A stretch of DNA of 64,000 bases from Diospyros lotus (lineage: Eukaryota > Streptophyta > Magnoliopsida > Ericales > Ebenaceae), in NCBI RefSeq assembly GCF_014633365.1, contig NC_068351.1:1012001-1076000 (forward strand), given 5' to 3'. This document shows, piece after piece, positions 37,310-50,138 of the stretch; positions within the stretch are counted from its first letter, which is position 1, and each line of letters starts with the position of its first letter. Below the pieces are notes generated by a model. It worked only from the letters and a program-made list of their open reading frames with translations, did no database searches and had not been told where the DNA came from. The position numbers and the translations under genes are program-made.

Positions 37310-40300
37310 ATGGAGCTTCCACTTGTTCGAACCCGGCCCGGGAACCAGGGATCCAGCGGAGCCATTCTGGTTTTCCGAAACATACCCGGTGTCGAACCTT
37401 CTTCCCTCGGTATTTCTACCTTCGAAACAACTAAAGACCAAAAATGGAGCGACGGCGGCTTCGCCTGCATTTCCTTGGCTGAGAAGAGAGCCGAAAGGAG
37501 AGAGTTCGCGGCGACGACTTCCCAGCTCTTCAAGCACCCGCTGGCTATGCTCGCGCTGGTGCCCAGAGAAGCCACGCTTTTCGCTGCCGGCGCCGTCGCC
37601 GGCGCCGCTGCGAAGACCGTCACCGCGCCTCTCGACCGTATCAAGCTTCTTATGCAGGTACTGTTGTTATCCTTTTACTTTAACTTCCGTTTGAATTCTG
37701 GTGATTTCTTGCTGTTTCGGAGTTTGCTTTTGTTCGCAGATGATTAAGTATGATGATGCAATTTGACTTAAACATCCTCTAAATTATGTGTAAATTAGAA
37801 CGATGCAATAAAAAGAAATCATTGTTCTGATAATTTGCAAGAGTTAGGGAAGAGCAGGATGATTGGAGCAAATAATTCGTCTCTTATGCTGATATGGTTT
37901 GGTGTAGTGTGTATATTCATTAGTATAGTCACTTGTGGTGGTTCTCTCCAGAGAAGGAGAAGATTCAGTAGAATTCATTGAATTTCAGAAATTTGAGGTG
38001 AGAGTCAGTAGCGATTTGACGGGTTGGTGGCGGGGAGAAGTTAATCTTATTATCGACAGAGTGTCTTCTAATTTGGTTGGGATTGTTGCTTGTTAGTCTC
38101 TATCAATCTAATGATCTTTGTTGGTTTGCAGACTCATGGGTTACGAGCAGGGCAAGAGGTTGCTAAGAAAGGAATCGGGTTCATTGAGGTATGTAGTCGT
38201 TCCATATCCCAATGCTCTGTTTTTCTCAATTCTTTATCATGTAATAGATCCCTCACACTTGATCTTATTCATGTTCAATTCCATTAATCGAATGACACAA
38301 GAGCAATGCACAATTTCATTGATAGTCGGAGGCAAGAAGATGGGTAGAAAGTTGGCTTATATTGCAAACTTAGTAGAGCACTGCCATTACATCCTAGGAG
38401 TCTGTACGATATCCATCTTTTAGTCCCAAATCATCTTCGTGAAGTTGATCATACAGGCTGTTCGTTCCACCTTGTGAACTATCTTCACTCTGCTTCTAGG
38501 GTTCTATTGGCTTTTTATTTCAACATTGATGGCAGCTAGCCTACCCTTCTTTGGATCCCACAGCTTATTAGTTTAGTTTCTTTTCCATTTAGTCTTTGTT
38601 TTGTCTTATCCCCATCAAAGAGTTTGATACAAGGGTGCGTTTGATAGAGGTGGTTCAATTCCATAGAATTCTAATTCTCACCCCAACCCTTAGGAATTCC
38701 AATTCCTTGATTTTAAGGAAAATCTTCACTTTTTGAACTAAAATGGAATTCGAATTCCATGGAATTGAAAAGCTGTTTGATAGAATTTATTAGAATTTAG
38801 ATGGAAAATGAATTTCATCCTCATTTTCCACCCCTATCAAACGCATCCTAAGGTCAGTGGAAATGATCAGTGAGGCTATTCGTCTTATGTTTCAACTTCA
38901 TCAATTTGTGATCTTCATTTGGTGTTATAAAAGCTTTTGCTATTCGATCTATAAGCTGTGTACTCTGTAGCGCATGCTTATATAATTCCTTACTAAGCTT
39001 CATCCATCTACTTTTCCTTCCACTTCCTTTTCCATGTCTCATTTTGCGCCCACCAGAAATAAGGCTAGTTCAGAGGATAATTATCCTTGCTTCAATTCTT
39101 TAGGATTTTCTCTGATTTCCAGATTGTAGTAAGGATAAACATTACATGAGTGGTATAAATGGATAACCAACTGTTTTTTTTAAGTAAAGCATTTTATCTG
39201 GATCTTGTGAAGTCTCTAAACTTCAGTACGCAATCTGCGGTCATTGCTTTTATATATGCCTGCAATGAATTATAGGGGAGATGTTGTATGGTCTTACTGG
39301 GTATTAATTTCAGGCCTTCGCATTGATAGGGAAGCAAGAGGGGATCAAAGGTTACTGGAAAGGCAACCTTCCTCAGGTCCTTCATTCAAGCATTCCTTCT
39401 AACAGTAGAATGTACTTCAGCTGGGTTTTGGACAAGTTCTTTCTCGAGTCTTCATTTAACGTTTCCTTTTCGATTCTAGGTGATACGCATCATACCTTAC
39501 AGTGCAGTTCAGCTGTTTTCTTATGAAGCCTACAAGGTAAGAGAAAAAAACTATTTCAAACAAATCTTAGTGCACCATTCATCCAAATAGAAAACAAAAA
39601 TCTTAACATTGTCTTATATGCTTTACCTTTAAATTTCTAGAAACTTTTTAGGGGGAAGGATGGGGAGCTCTCTGTTATTGGAAGACTCTTTGCTGGTGCT
39701 TGTGCTGGGATGACTTCGACTTTTGTGAGTGATATAGCAAATAAAATCACCTATGAACTCAAATTTATGGGTGATTATCTGTGTTTAGATCTTGTATTCA
39801 CTTTATTTTTACTCTATTTTTATGTATATTAGTGAATACAAGTCATAATCATTGAAGCTTTTTCTCTTTATAGGTAACTTACCCTCTAGATGTCCTAAGG
39901 TTAAGATTAGCTGTTGAGCCCGGGTATAAGACAATGTCAGAGGTAAGAGTAATCATCTTGAATTGAACATTTCGAAAAAAAAAAAGTAAAAAATTGTGTT
40001 TCAGATAAGAGGATCTCTACGTATAATGGCGTTTATTGGATTGTTTTCAGGTTGCCTTCAACATGCTAAGAGAGGAAGGAGTTGCTTCCTTTTATAATGG
40101 TCTTGGACCTTCTCTTATTGGCATAGCACCTTATATTGCTATGAACTTTTGCATTTTTGACTTGTGAGCTTACTCTTACAGCATTGCCTTCCCTATCACC
40201 AATTAAGCGCTATACAAAAGTATAATGTTTTTATCACGAATTTCATCTGTCAGGATGAAGAAGTCTTTGCCAGAGAAGTATCAAAAGAGAACTGAAACAT

Positions 40301-41951
40301 CTCTAGTAACAGCTCTGTTGTCGGCTACTCTTTCAACGCTTATGTGCTATCCTTTGGATACAGTAAGAAGGCAAATGCAAATGAAAGGTACACCTTACGA
40401 GACAGTTTTGGATGCTTTCCCAGGTAACTGAAATCTTTGATATGCCAAGTGTTGAAACTAACAGAAATTTCTAAAAATTAGATCATAACACAGCTTGATT
40501 CATTTCATGTACATGATATCCAAAATAGTTTTCAGCATTTCACCTAGGCATCTATGTGTCCTTCCTAAAACAGAAGAATCCTAATTTTCCAATCATCAAG
40601 TCATTTTCCTTTTCCCTTTTTTGGATATAGAAAGTATACCTGTGCTCACAGAGTTTTTCAAATTGAATGGCTACTTGTTTTGTGCCCCTATGTTTTTATC
40701 ATGCATCTGCCAGAGCATACATATTGTAGAGAATTAAGAGAGTTACAGTACTCACTCGAGTGTATTCCAGAGTATCACTCAATTACTCCCCTGCTGCCTC
40801 CCGTGAAGTCACTCAACTACTGCTCGAAGATAGCTAAAGCTACAGCTTCCATTTATGCTTTCTTTTCTTTCTTCCCTCACAGTCAGATAGATAGTATTTC
40901 TTCCACTTGTTTGTTATGTTTTGTTGTTGCCAACATAGTCAGTGACAGATATTTAAACTCTTGTATCAACTCCTCAATATACATGAGAGAATCATTTTCC
41001 GTTTATCCTTCTCTCTCTTCTTGCAAATTACTCGACCTCTGAGGGAGATTTCTAGGTTTTGACACATATGCCTACCAGATAAAACAAAACGTACCCTTTA
41101 CAAGTCAAGACTGTTTTTTGGTTGAGTTAATAGTTGCAATGATCTCTCAATTAGCTAAGTTCTGTTACCAAGTGTAAGCATGAAACCCATTAATCAAAAT
41201 TGATAGGAATGCTCGGTTTCTGAACTTCTAGCTAAGCTTAGCTAATTGCTAATTCTCTGCTTCAATCTTGCTGGCGCAGGTATAGTGTCGCGTGATGGTT
41301 TAATTGGATTATACAGGGGTTTTCTTCCCAATGCACTGAAAAATCTACCAAATAGCAGGTTTCTGTTGCATCTGCTCATCAAATACTTTCTTGTAACCAA
41401 TTGTTTTGAGGTTTCACTTTCAGATTCAATCAGTTTATTGCTTGTTCTGTTTTAGTGCTGCTAGATTGTATTGATTGCGATCAAAGAGGGCAATCGGGAA
41501 AAGGATACAATGGCCCTATATGAAGGAATAAGGATTAAGGATCACTCTCATGATTGAGAAATCCTGGTGGTTTTGGTCCCCAAGGATCGTTTCTGCCTCT
41601 TTATTATAGGACCAAGAGGGGATAATATGTTTCCCCCTCTCACGACATGTTTAGATTAATCGATAGATAGTTAGATACTGAGTTGATTTGCACCATAAAA
41701 CAGGGTTGGCTGCTAATACTTTCCACTTTCATACCATCATCAGTCGCATTATTCTCAATATAGCACCTATCCATCTTCTCTGATCTTCGCGTTCTTCTTA
41801 TTTTCTTTCCATTTGCAGCATTCGACTTACCACCTTCGACACTGTGAAACACCTAATAGCAGCCAGTGAGAAGGAGTACCAAAGAGTTTTGGAGGAAAGT
41901 GACAAGAAAGCAAAGCAATGCACCACTGATTCTACAGAAGATTGTTGCTGA
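37310..41951 (+). CDS. TAAC: Thylakoid ATP/ADP carrier (mitochondrial carrier family)
   Basis: A plastid member of the mitochondrial carrier family that exchanges ATP for ADP (and has been linked to PAPS/PAP transport) across thylakoid and envelope membranes. Ten exons: 37310-37657, 38132-38188, 39314-39376, 39480-39536, 39641-39724, 39874-39942, 40051-40163, 40254-40423, 41280-41358 and 41819-41951; 390 codons plus stop. The first about 65 residues are Ser/Gly/basic and fit a plastid transit peptide. Three carrier repeats follow, each with a PLD-type signature: TAPLDRIKLLMQ, TYPLDVLRLRLA and CYPLDTVRRQMQ. Repeat-end motifs include GYWKGNLPQ, FYNGLGPSLIGI and LYRGFLPNALKNLP. The tail is charged and ends EDCC. 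The next gene, LHCB4, is also thylakoid-related and on the same strand, but there is no sign of co-transcription. Confidence 0.93.
38633..38849. mobile_element. Short MITE in TAAC intron 2
   Basis: Left end GGGTGCGTTTGATAGAGGTGG and the reverse complement of the right end AGGATGCGTTTGATAGGGGT are inverted repeats. The interior repeats GGAATT/AATTCC words. About 217 bp, non-coding. Target duplication is uncertain (possibly AAGG). Confidence 0.65.
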
Positions 41952-42656
41952 TTTTCCCCTTCATTTTTGCCTACCTTCTTATGCAGAGCACTCTCTTTCA
42001 TTCTTCTTCCTTCATTTTCATTCATCAACCTGTCGTTTGAAATAGCTTAGAATTTCATGAGAGCGATTTACATGGATCAGTTTTTATCTGTAATAGAATC
42101 CCTCGAGAGCCATTAACTAATTACCATAGATGCTTTCTCTAGTATTTCATGTAATGCAGCCAACACCAATCATTTATACTTGGAAACAATGTAAAAAATG
42201 TAATTTAAAAGAAAAATATTCAATGTCCTTGACATGTTTAACATTAGTGTGATAATTGTGACTCGAAATTCAAATTTGATTGAGGTTGGAACACATTTAC
42301 AATTGAGGATTTATTTTTTTCGTTACTCATTTTTTTATCAGAATATATATTTATATAATTTTTTTTTGTATACATCTAAAGATGAGTGGTAGATCTATAA
42401 ATAGATACCCAATAATTTAGAATTATTGTAGTAATATCATTATTGTAATATTTTATTCTTTATTTTCATAGTTTTTCCCAATTTGGGTTTTTCTTATAAA
42501 ATATTTGTGTTTGATTATGTGCTTGATGTTTTGTTTTCAATATTAAATTCTTACAATTAGTTTTAACACAAATAACTAATCATGCTAACAAAAGGAGGAC
42601 AATATCTTTACTACACTTTCAATTTTTTGCTTAATAATTATTGGTCCCTTAGGGTA

Positions 42657-43390
42657 TGGCCATTTAAAAGGGGGTGAATTGAGTGATTAAATTTTTTCTC
42701 AATTTTAATAAATATTATTGATTAAATATTTTATTGAAAAATATATTTGATAAGTATAATAAATTATGTTTAAGATTAATAATAAATGTAAACCACAAGA
42801 TATAAGAAAAATAAATATAATGAGGTACAAGACAATTTATAGTAGTTCAGTGTCTTTACATACACCTAGTCTACTATCCCAAGGTCTAACCACCATTGGG
42901 GTTCCACTAAATCAAAATCATCAAGGTTTTCACACTAGCTCATCTTGGAAACTAGATACAAGCATAGATTATAATGGGTTCTGGGCAACCACTATACCAA
43001 GGTTTTCTCTCTGGATTACCTTGGAAACTAGATTCACCTATATTTTAACGGATCTAGGAAACCTATACAATACTCAATAATAATTAAATAATTTGTCCAC
43101 ACTTGTACACAAATAAACAACTAAGAATAAATTATACAAGGTAATAATATTTAAATAAATAAATTTGTAACCTCAAATGGAAAAGTTTGGATTTGTCGTA
43201 GAAGACTTGAAGAACTTTCCTCCTCTTACCTTGTTACTCTTCGGTGGATGAACAATAAATCTTTGAGAGTTTTGGAATGCTTGGAAATTAGCTTGAGAGT
43301 TTTTAGGAGTTTTGGATGTACAATATGTGCAATGGATAATCAAAAAATGAGTTTGAGGGGTATTTATAAGCATTTTAGTCACTAAAGAAA
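42657..43390. mobile_element. Dispersed plant repeat, class unknown
   Basis: Begins near GGCCATTTAAAAGGGGGTGAA, then has ACAATTTATAGTAGTTCAGTG and a series of CTAG...CCCAAGG words, the same architecture as the repeat in LMBR1 intron 6. Ends are not resolved. The open frame on the plus strand at 42766-43080 has no known domain. Confidence 0.45.
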
Positions 43391-43455
43391 TGATTAATAT
43401 GAAATTTGAAATTCAAAAAATGTTTAGACTTTATCAAACAATAAAAAAGCATGTC

Positions 43456-43900
43456 TCACCTTTAATTCAAAATAAATTTACTTTTTTGCATAAGAAATTA
43501 AGATTTGAAAATTTAAATATAAGCTTTTGAGATATAAATGATTAAAACAAGAAAATATGTCTAAAAATAATATCTTTTAATTCAAAATAAATTTACTTTT
43601 TTGTATGAGTAAGAGAAACATGTCTAAAACCAATTCTCTTTAATTAAAAAAAAAATTACTTTTTGTATAAGAAAGAGAAAACATGTCTAAAAGTAATTCT
43701 TCTTTAATTCAAAATAAATATACTTTTTGCATAAGTAATAAAAATATTTATAAATAAATAAAAATTCAAATATAAACTTTTGAGATATAAATGATCAAAA
43801 GTAGAAAATATGTTTAAAGACAATCCACCTTTAATTCAAAATAAATGTACTCTTTATACCTACGTTTAATTCAAAATAAATTTATTTTTTATATGAGAAA
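43456..43900. repeat. AT-rich irregular tandem repeat
   Basis: The word CTTTAATTCAAAATAAATTTACTTTTT or a close variant recurs about six times (near 43460, 43576, 43640, 43704, 43830 and 43862), often preceded by ACATGTCTAAAA. Spacing is irregular (30-130 bp). Non-coding. Confidence 0.7.
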
Positions 43901-44268
43901 GAAATACATTTATATCATAAAAATATTTTTGTTAATCATCAAAACTTAATTAATATCAGCAAGTTGGCTCAACAATAATGATTTTAAGTGATTGGGTAAC
44001 GAATATTGTCATATATGTTTGGTATCGATTTAAGAAAAATGTTATTGACACAGATATAATTTAAGTTTAAATAATTAGTACACAAGTAAAATAACAAAGC
44101 ATCTCAATATTTTAAAAGTTGGTTTGGCTAGATTTTTTCTAACAAATTTTTTAACTTATATTTAGCATTAAAACCTCCCATTTTAACTATATGTATATTT
44201 ATCTTTTTGTTGGTCTAACTTTAGTTTTTATATGTAGCTTTAAGCTTTAAACAATAAAAAGTTGGGCT

Positions 44269-44667
44269 AAATATCATAAATAGTCACTATACTTTACACT
44301 AAACTATAAAAAAATTACAAAACTTCAATTTGTAGTTAAAATATCACTCAACTTCTATTTAATATATAATTTATAATTACAGTCAATTGTCGTTAAAAGA
44401 AGCTTAAGAATGTTGGCATGATTAACAATGTGGACGGCTTAACATGATCAATAGTCATTGAACTTTGTATAAAAATATAAAAAATATTATTAAACTTTGT
44501 ATTAAATTACAAAAATATCAGCATTTCATTTGTTTTTTTTAAAAAGTAATTGACGATATTTATGAAATTGTATACTAAATTGAAGTCAATAATTTTTTCG
44601 CTACAAATTAAATTTCATTGACCTTTTTATTCTTTAGTGCAAAGTTCACTGACTATTTATGTTATTT
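44269..44667. mobile_element. MITE family copy B
   Basis: Ends AAATATCATAAATAGTCACT and (reverse complement) AAATAACATAAATAGTCA are inverted repeats. The internal order matches copy A at 29545-29930, with clear divergence. About 400 bp, non-coding. Confidence 0.8.
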
Positions 44668-45071
44668 AACCTAAAAAATTCACCTCTTTCATCTTTCTAA
44701 AAATACTGTTATAAACGTTTCTACAGTTTAAGTTTAATAGTTCATAATTTTTTTTGAAAATGCTGATAATTAGCTTTAAAATTAGTATTAACCTACACTT
44801 TTGTAAGTACATGAATTACATAAGATTTTTAAGAAAAATTCTTTCAAATGTCTGTGCTAACTTAAATTATAAACTTTAAATTCTATATCCTAAATTCGAA
44901 ATAATAATTAAATATCAAAATAAATTTTAAATTAAATTAATATTAAAAGGGAAAAAAAAGGCAAAAAAGCAACTTAGAGAGACACACAGATTTTGTTTCT
45001 GCCCAAGTGAATGTGAGCCACAACACAAGCAGCCCAGCAAACCAGTAGAAATCAGGCAGATTCCACAAGCA

Positions 45072-45089
45072 GATAAGGAAAAGATAAGG
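45072..45089 (+). promoter_or_regulatory. Twin I-box motifs upstream of LHCB4
   Basis: GATAAGG occurs at 45072-45078 and again at 45083-45089, with a GATAATC-like variant near 45154, some 200 bp before the LHCB4 start codon. GATAAG I-boxes are known light-response elements in plant photosynthesis gene promoters. Function here is inferred. Confidence 0.6.
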
Positions 45090-45245
45090 CCGAGGCTCTC
45101 TCCACCGTCAGATGGATACGCTCTTCAATCCGACGGCTGGAAACCCACTCCTCAGATAATCTGATAGGCCCACCAAAAATCTACAACCCCCATCACCAAC
45201 TATAACCCGAAGCTCCCAAACCCAAGCGCAGAATCAATCCATTAA

Positions 45246-46249
<1,004 letters not shown>

Positions 46250-46847
46250 ATCTTCAACTTTCAGTGGCTTGTGCCGGCCATCCATCTCTTACTTGTATCA
46301 GCCATGGATTGATTACTACTCTGTATCTTTGTTCCCATCTCTGTAAATGTTGCAACGTTTCACACTCCTAAGCATATTATGCTCTGTTGCCTCTTATCTT
46401 AGTCTCAAACACTCCAATTATATTAAAATATTTTAGGATATGGTATATTTATTATTAATTAATAAAGATATTTAATATTATAAATAAATTATTCACAGTA
46501 AAATTAAGAAAATAAAATTAATTTTAGACAAAATTACCCCAAATCAATATTTAAAATTATTACCCTTCAGATATATAAAATAAAAAATAAAGAATTAAAA
46601 AGAAAATTGACTTGAGATAAAATCTGATAATTTTTGAAAAAAAAAATTGGATAGATTAAATTGATTTGAAAATATAATGTAAAAGAATAATTAAAATAAT
46701 ATAAAATTTAAATTATTATAAAAAAAATCAAAACACATAAGATAAATTGGTTTTGAAAATATAAGTCTAAGATCGAAATAATAAAAAAATTAAATAATAA
46801 TAAAAAAACATAAAAATATAAAAGTAAAAACATGTGTTTGGCATGAT

Positions 46848-47648
46848 ATTAAATTCTATTGGCAGCCCGACAAATTACTTTTCACAGCCTATTTCATGTA
46901 AAATTATGCATTAATTTTCAAATTCTCATTTTAACCCCAACTCATTACCTCCTCTGACCACCCCAACTACCGCTTTGCCTCTCTCTTTTTCTCCCGCACC
47001 ATATACACATATATACACACAAACACATGTACTGTATATACACACTCACACACACATATATATATACATACACACACGATGTCATGGCTGTGGCCATGGC
47101 CGACCCACACACACACATTTATATATACACACACACACTCACACATTTATATATACACACACACTCACACAGTCACACACATATATACACACACACATGG
47201 TCGCGGTCATGGCAGCCGCGACCATGGAACCTCTACACCGCAAGGTGCGGGGGATTCTACAACCTCTGCATCTCGCGGTGCGGAGGTTCCATGGCCGCAG
47301 CCATGCGTGTGTGTGACTGTGTGTGTATATATATATGTGTGTGTGTGTGTGCGTATGTCCTATTTCTCTCTCTCTGCGAGGTGGGTCAGTTTCCATGGCC
47401 ACGACCATGAAATTGTGTGTGTGTATATATATATGTGTGTGAGTGTATATATATATATATATGGTGTATGAGTTTGTGTGTGTATATGTGTATATGGTGC
47501 GAGAGAAAAAGAAAGAGCTGAGGCGATGGTCAGGGTGGTCAGAGGAGGTAATGGGTTGGGATTAAAATAAGAATTTAAAAATTAATACATAATTTTACAT
47601 AAAGTGAACTCTGAAGAGTAATTTATCGGGCTGTCGATATAATCTTAC
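46848..47648. mobile_element. Long hairpin-forming element with CA/TG arms
   Basis: Two arms of about 350 bp are inverted copies. Left-arm words such as CAGCCCGACAAATTAC, CATTACCTCCTCTGACCACC and GCACCATATACACATATA reappear reverse-complemented in the right arm (to about 47636). CA/TA microsatellite DNA fills the inner arms, and the centre (about 47200-47300) is a GC-rich imperfect palindrome around CCATGG and GCGACC/GGTCGC words. It looks like a foldback element; superfamily and exact ends are unresolved, with no clear target duplication. Open frames here are low-complexity artefacts. Confidence 0.8.
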
Positions 47649-47799
47649 TTGGTTAATGCTTAAGTGTGGAAGGGTGTGGAATATTGGCAAATCTAGGGAC
47701 TAAAAGTGCAAAGACCTCAAACTACCTGAAAAAAAAAGTTGAAAATCAATTTCGAGTATTTAATTCTGGATTTCTTGTCAATCTCTCTCTCTCTCAGAC

Positions 47800-47807
47800 T
47801 ATAAATA
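47800..47807 (+). promoter_or_regulatory. TATA box of the Yippee-like gene
   Basis: TATAAATA follows a CT-rich run and precedes the coding start by about 260 bp. That would give a leader of about 230 bases containing a five-codon upstream frame (ATG to TGA at 47841-47855), unless a leader intron removes it. Confidence 0.6.
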
Positions 47808-48062
47808 GGGGGGAGAGGACGGTACGGATCCAATTTGTACATGGCGATTGCCTGATTCGTATACGTGCTTTGTATTAGTTGCTGGTAAACCCTAGAATCC
47901 TTCCTCGTTCATTCTTGATTTCCTTTCTTATATTCTGTAGGTTTTTCTTTTCCCTGTATTCCCTTCAATCTATCGGTGTAATCTGAAGCTCTCTCTTCTG
48001 GCTTTCTTGGATTTACCGGTTTCTGATAGGGAGATTGATTCCTTCGTTCTGTAGATAGAGAC

Positions 48063-49702
48063 ATGGGTAGGGTTTTCTTGATCACTCTTGAAGGGAACGT
48101 CTATAGCTGCAAACACTGCCAAACCCATTTGGCTGTAGCCGAAGATATCATGTCAAAGGTTCCTATCTGTCTCTTTCCTGTTTCTGAGTTTTCAAGGATG
48201 ATTACTTTGGCCCTCTGGTTGTGGCATTATTCGAATCTTCACTTTGAAAATTTGTTGAAAGCAAATGAAAATATCCTGATGAGCGATTTGGGCTTCTGGT
48301 TGCGGCATTTTAATCTTTACTGGCAAAACTTGTAAGAAGCAGTTGGAAATGGAAACTGATTTTAGGAAAACCTGTTTGGGGGTTTGCTTTTGTTTAAGAG
48401 CAAGGGAATCTAATATCGATTTTCCGTTCTATTAAAAAGAAAATAGAGATCCCTGAGGCGTGCTATGAGTTTGCTTCATATCATCCTATGTTCTTGGTTA
48501 AACTTGTAAATTTTGTAATTAGTTCCCGATTGAGTGATTCCTACTGTCTATAGATCCTTGCATCCATGTTTCATAGGATAAAGCCTACCAGGCAATGTTT
48601 AAACTTGTGAAGGAAATCTGTGTTGTTTATGGACTCATTGATTACCAGATTATATGCTAAATATTATTTCTTCTTCTCATAAAGAATGCCTCTGTCTTGT
48701 TGTCCAGACTTACACTAACTACCATGCTGCACTTGTTTTGACAGAAGTTTAAACTTGGAAACTTATCTAGATTCATCTTTATTCCGTGTTTTGCCTTGCC
48801 CTTGCTGTCCTATCCATTCTTGTTAATTACTCCTCTAAATTGATTAGCATATATCCTAACCCATTGCTTTTGGTTGCATTGCCAGTTGTTCCACTGCAAA
48901 CATGGGAAGGCTTATCTCTTTGATAAGGTGTAAGTATTTGCAGCTTCTGTGCTGCTTATAAAATTAGAACCATGTAGTTGATAGGGTGTAGGCTATTTCA
49001 GACCTTGCATCTTGACGTTTAATGGTTACCATGCTTACAGTCAGAACCTATTAATGCTGCATGAATACATTTTGAATTCCTTCTTTCTAGTTGCTGGAAT
49101 TCCTTGCTGAGGCACCAATATTTATTGGATGTTCATCTGATTAACATGCGATTGTACATGGAAACTAATCAATGACCAATCACTACTTTATCTTTATATT
49201 CGATCTGTTGATAACCTCAAGAAGATGCAGACGTGGCATGCTTCTTGTTCCTGATTAATGCGAGAATTGACTTTTGTTCTTTCTCAATGCCTGTCAGTGA
49301 AAATGTTACCGTTGGAGAAAAAGAAGACCGGATAATGATGACTGGATTGCATACTGTTGTTGACATATTCTGTGTTCGATGTGGCTCAATTGTGGGTTGG
49401 AAATATGTAAGATAGCTTTCATTTGTTTTATTCTCTTCTCCAAAAGTTCTAGAAATTTTCGTTAATGTATCTTCCTCCTAACTTCAGGAGGCTGCAAAGG
49501 AGAAGGGCCAAAAGTACAAGGAAGGGAAATATATTCTTGAGAGGTGGTACCACTGTTTTGCTTCATGTTAAAACAATTTTTGTTGATGAATTTGAGTTCT
49601 GAATCTGGTTTCAGCAGGTTTAAGATCCTGGGTCCTGATGGAAGCAGCTATACATTTTGTCCGGAAGCTCAGTCAGGTGGAAGCGATGCTGATGAGGCTT
49701 GA
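48063..49702 (+). CDS. Yippee-like zinc-binding protein
   Basis: A small conserved eukaryotic protein with a Yippee (Mis18/CULT-related) beta-sheet fold and one structural zinc; plant functions are mostly unknown. Five exons: 48063-48158, 48886-48929, 49298-49406, 49488-49543 and 49618-49702; 129 codons plus stop, the normal length. The zinc ligands are both pairs, CKHC (C16, C19) and CVRC (C72, C75). Family motifs seen are [54 protein letters not shown] and [12 protein letters not shown]. The usual SKSFHC reads SKLFHC here. A broken tandem copy lies immediately downstream. In Arabidopsis a Yippee gene (At3g08990, from memory) also neighbours the Pro-rich gene that follows here. Confidence 0.95.
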
Positions 49703-50138
49703 CTATGCTCGCTGCTGTTGGTGTTCTTTCGCTGGTTTTTTGGGGCAGTCATTCAGTTTGGGAGTTAATCAAAGTGTTTTTAACTGTACATTCTTTGTTG
49801 TTTTTCTTTCATCCTAGTTTCAATCTCGTTTTGGTATACTTACTGATGAGCTCTTAACATCAGATGTAATGCGCACATTCAATAGCAGACAATGATGAAT
49901 AGTATTACATATATTTTCCCCTGAGTAAAAGGGATAAGTCCCAATTCCGAAGGCACCTGTGTCTGCAGAAGAAACAGGCCCAGCCCCGCTCTTGTATATC
50001 TAGTCTGCATTATCTTCTGTTCATCTATTGCTTTTTTTTTCCCCCTTGTGTTCTCTTGATTTGATCTGTGTAATCTGAAACACTCTGTTCTGGCTTTCTT
50101 GGATTTACTCGGTGGCTTCTTTTTCTGTACATAGAGAC

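Larger units (their letters stand above)
41952..45050. other. Spacer between TAAC and LHCB4
   Basis: No gene. It contains a dispersed repeat near 42657-43390, an AT-rich tandem array at 43456-43900 and a MITE copy at 44269-44667, each listed. Remaining DNA is very AT-rich. Confidence 0.45.

Noticed and set aside
46975..47471. Several overlapping open frames on both strands rich in Thr/His/Tyr/Ile
   Set aside because: They are translations of CA/TA microsatellites inside an inverted-repeat element.
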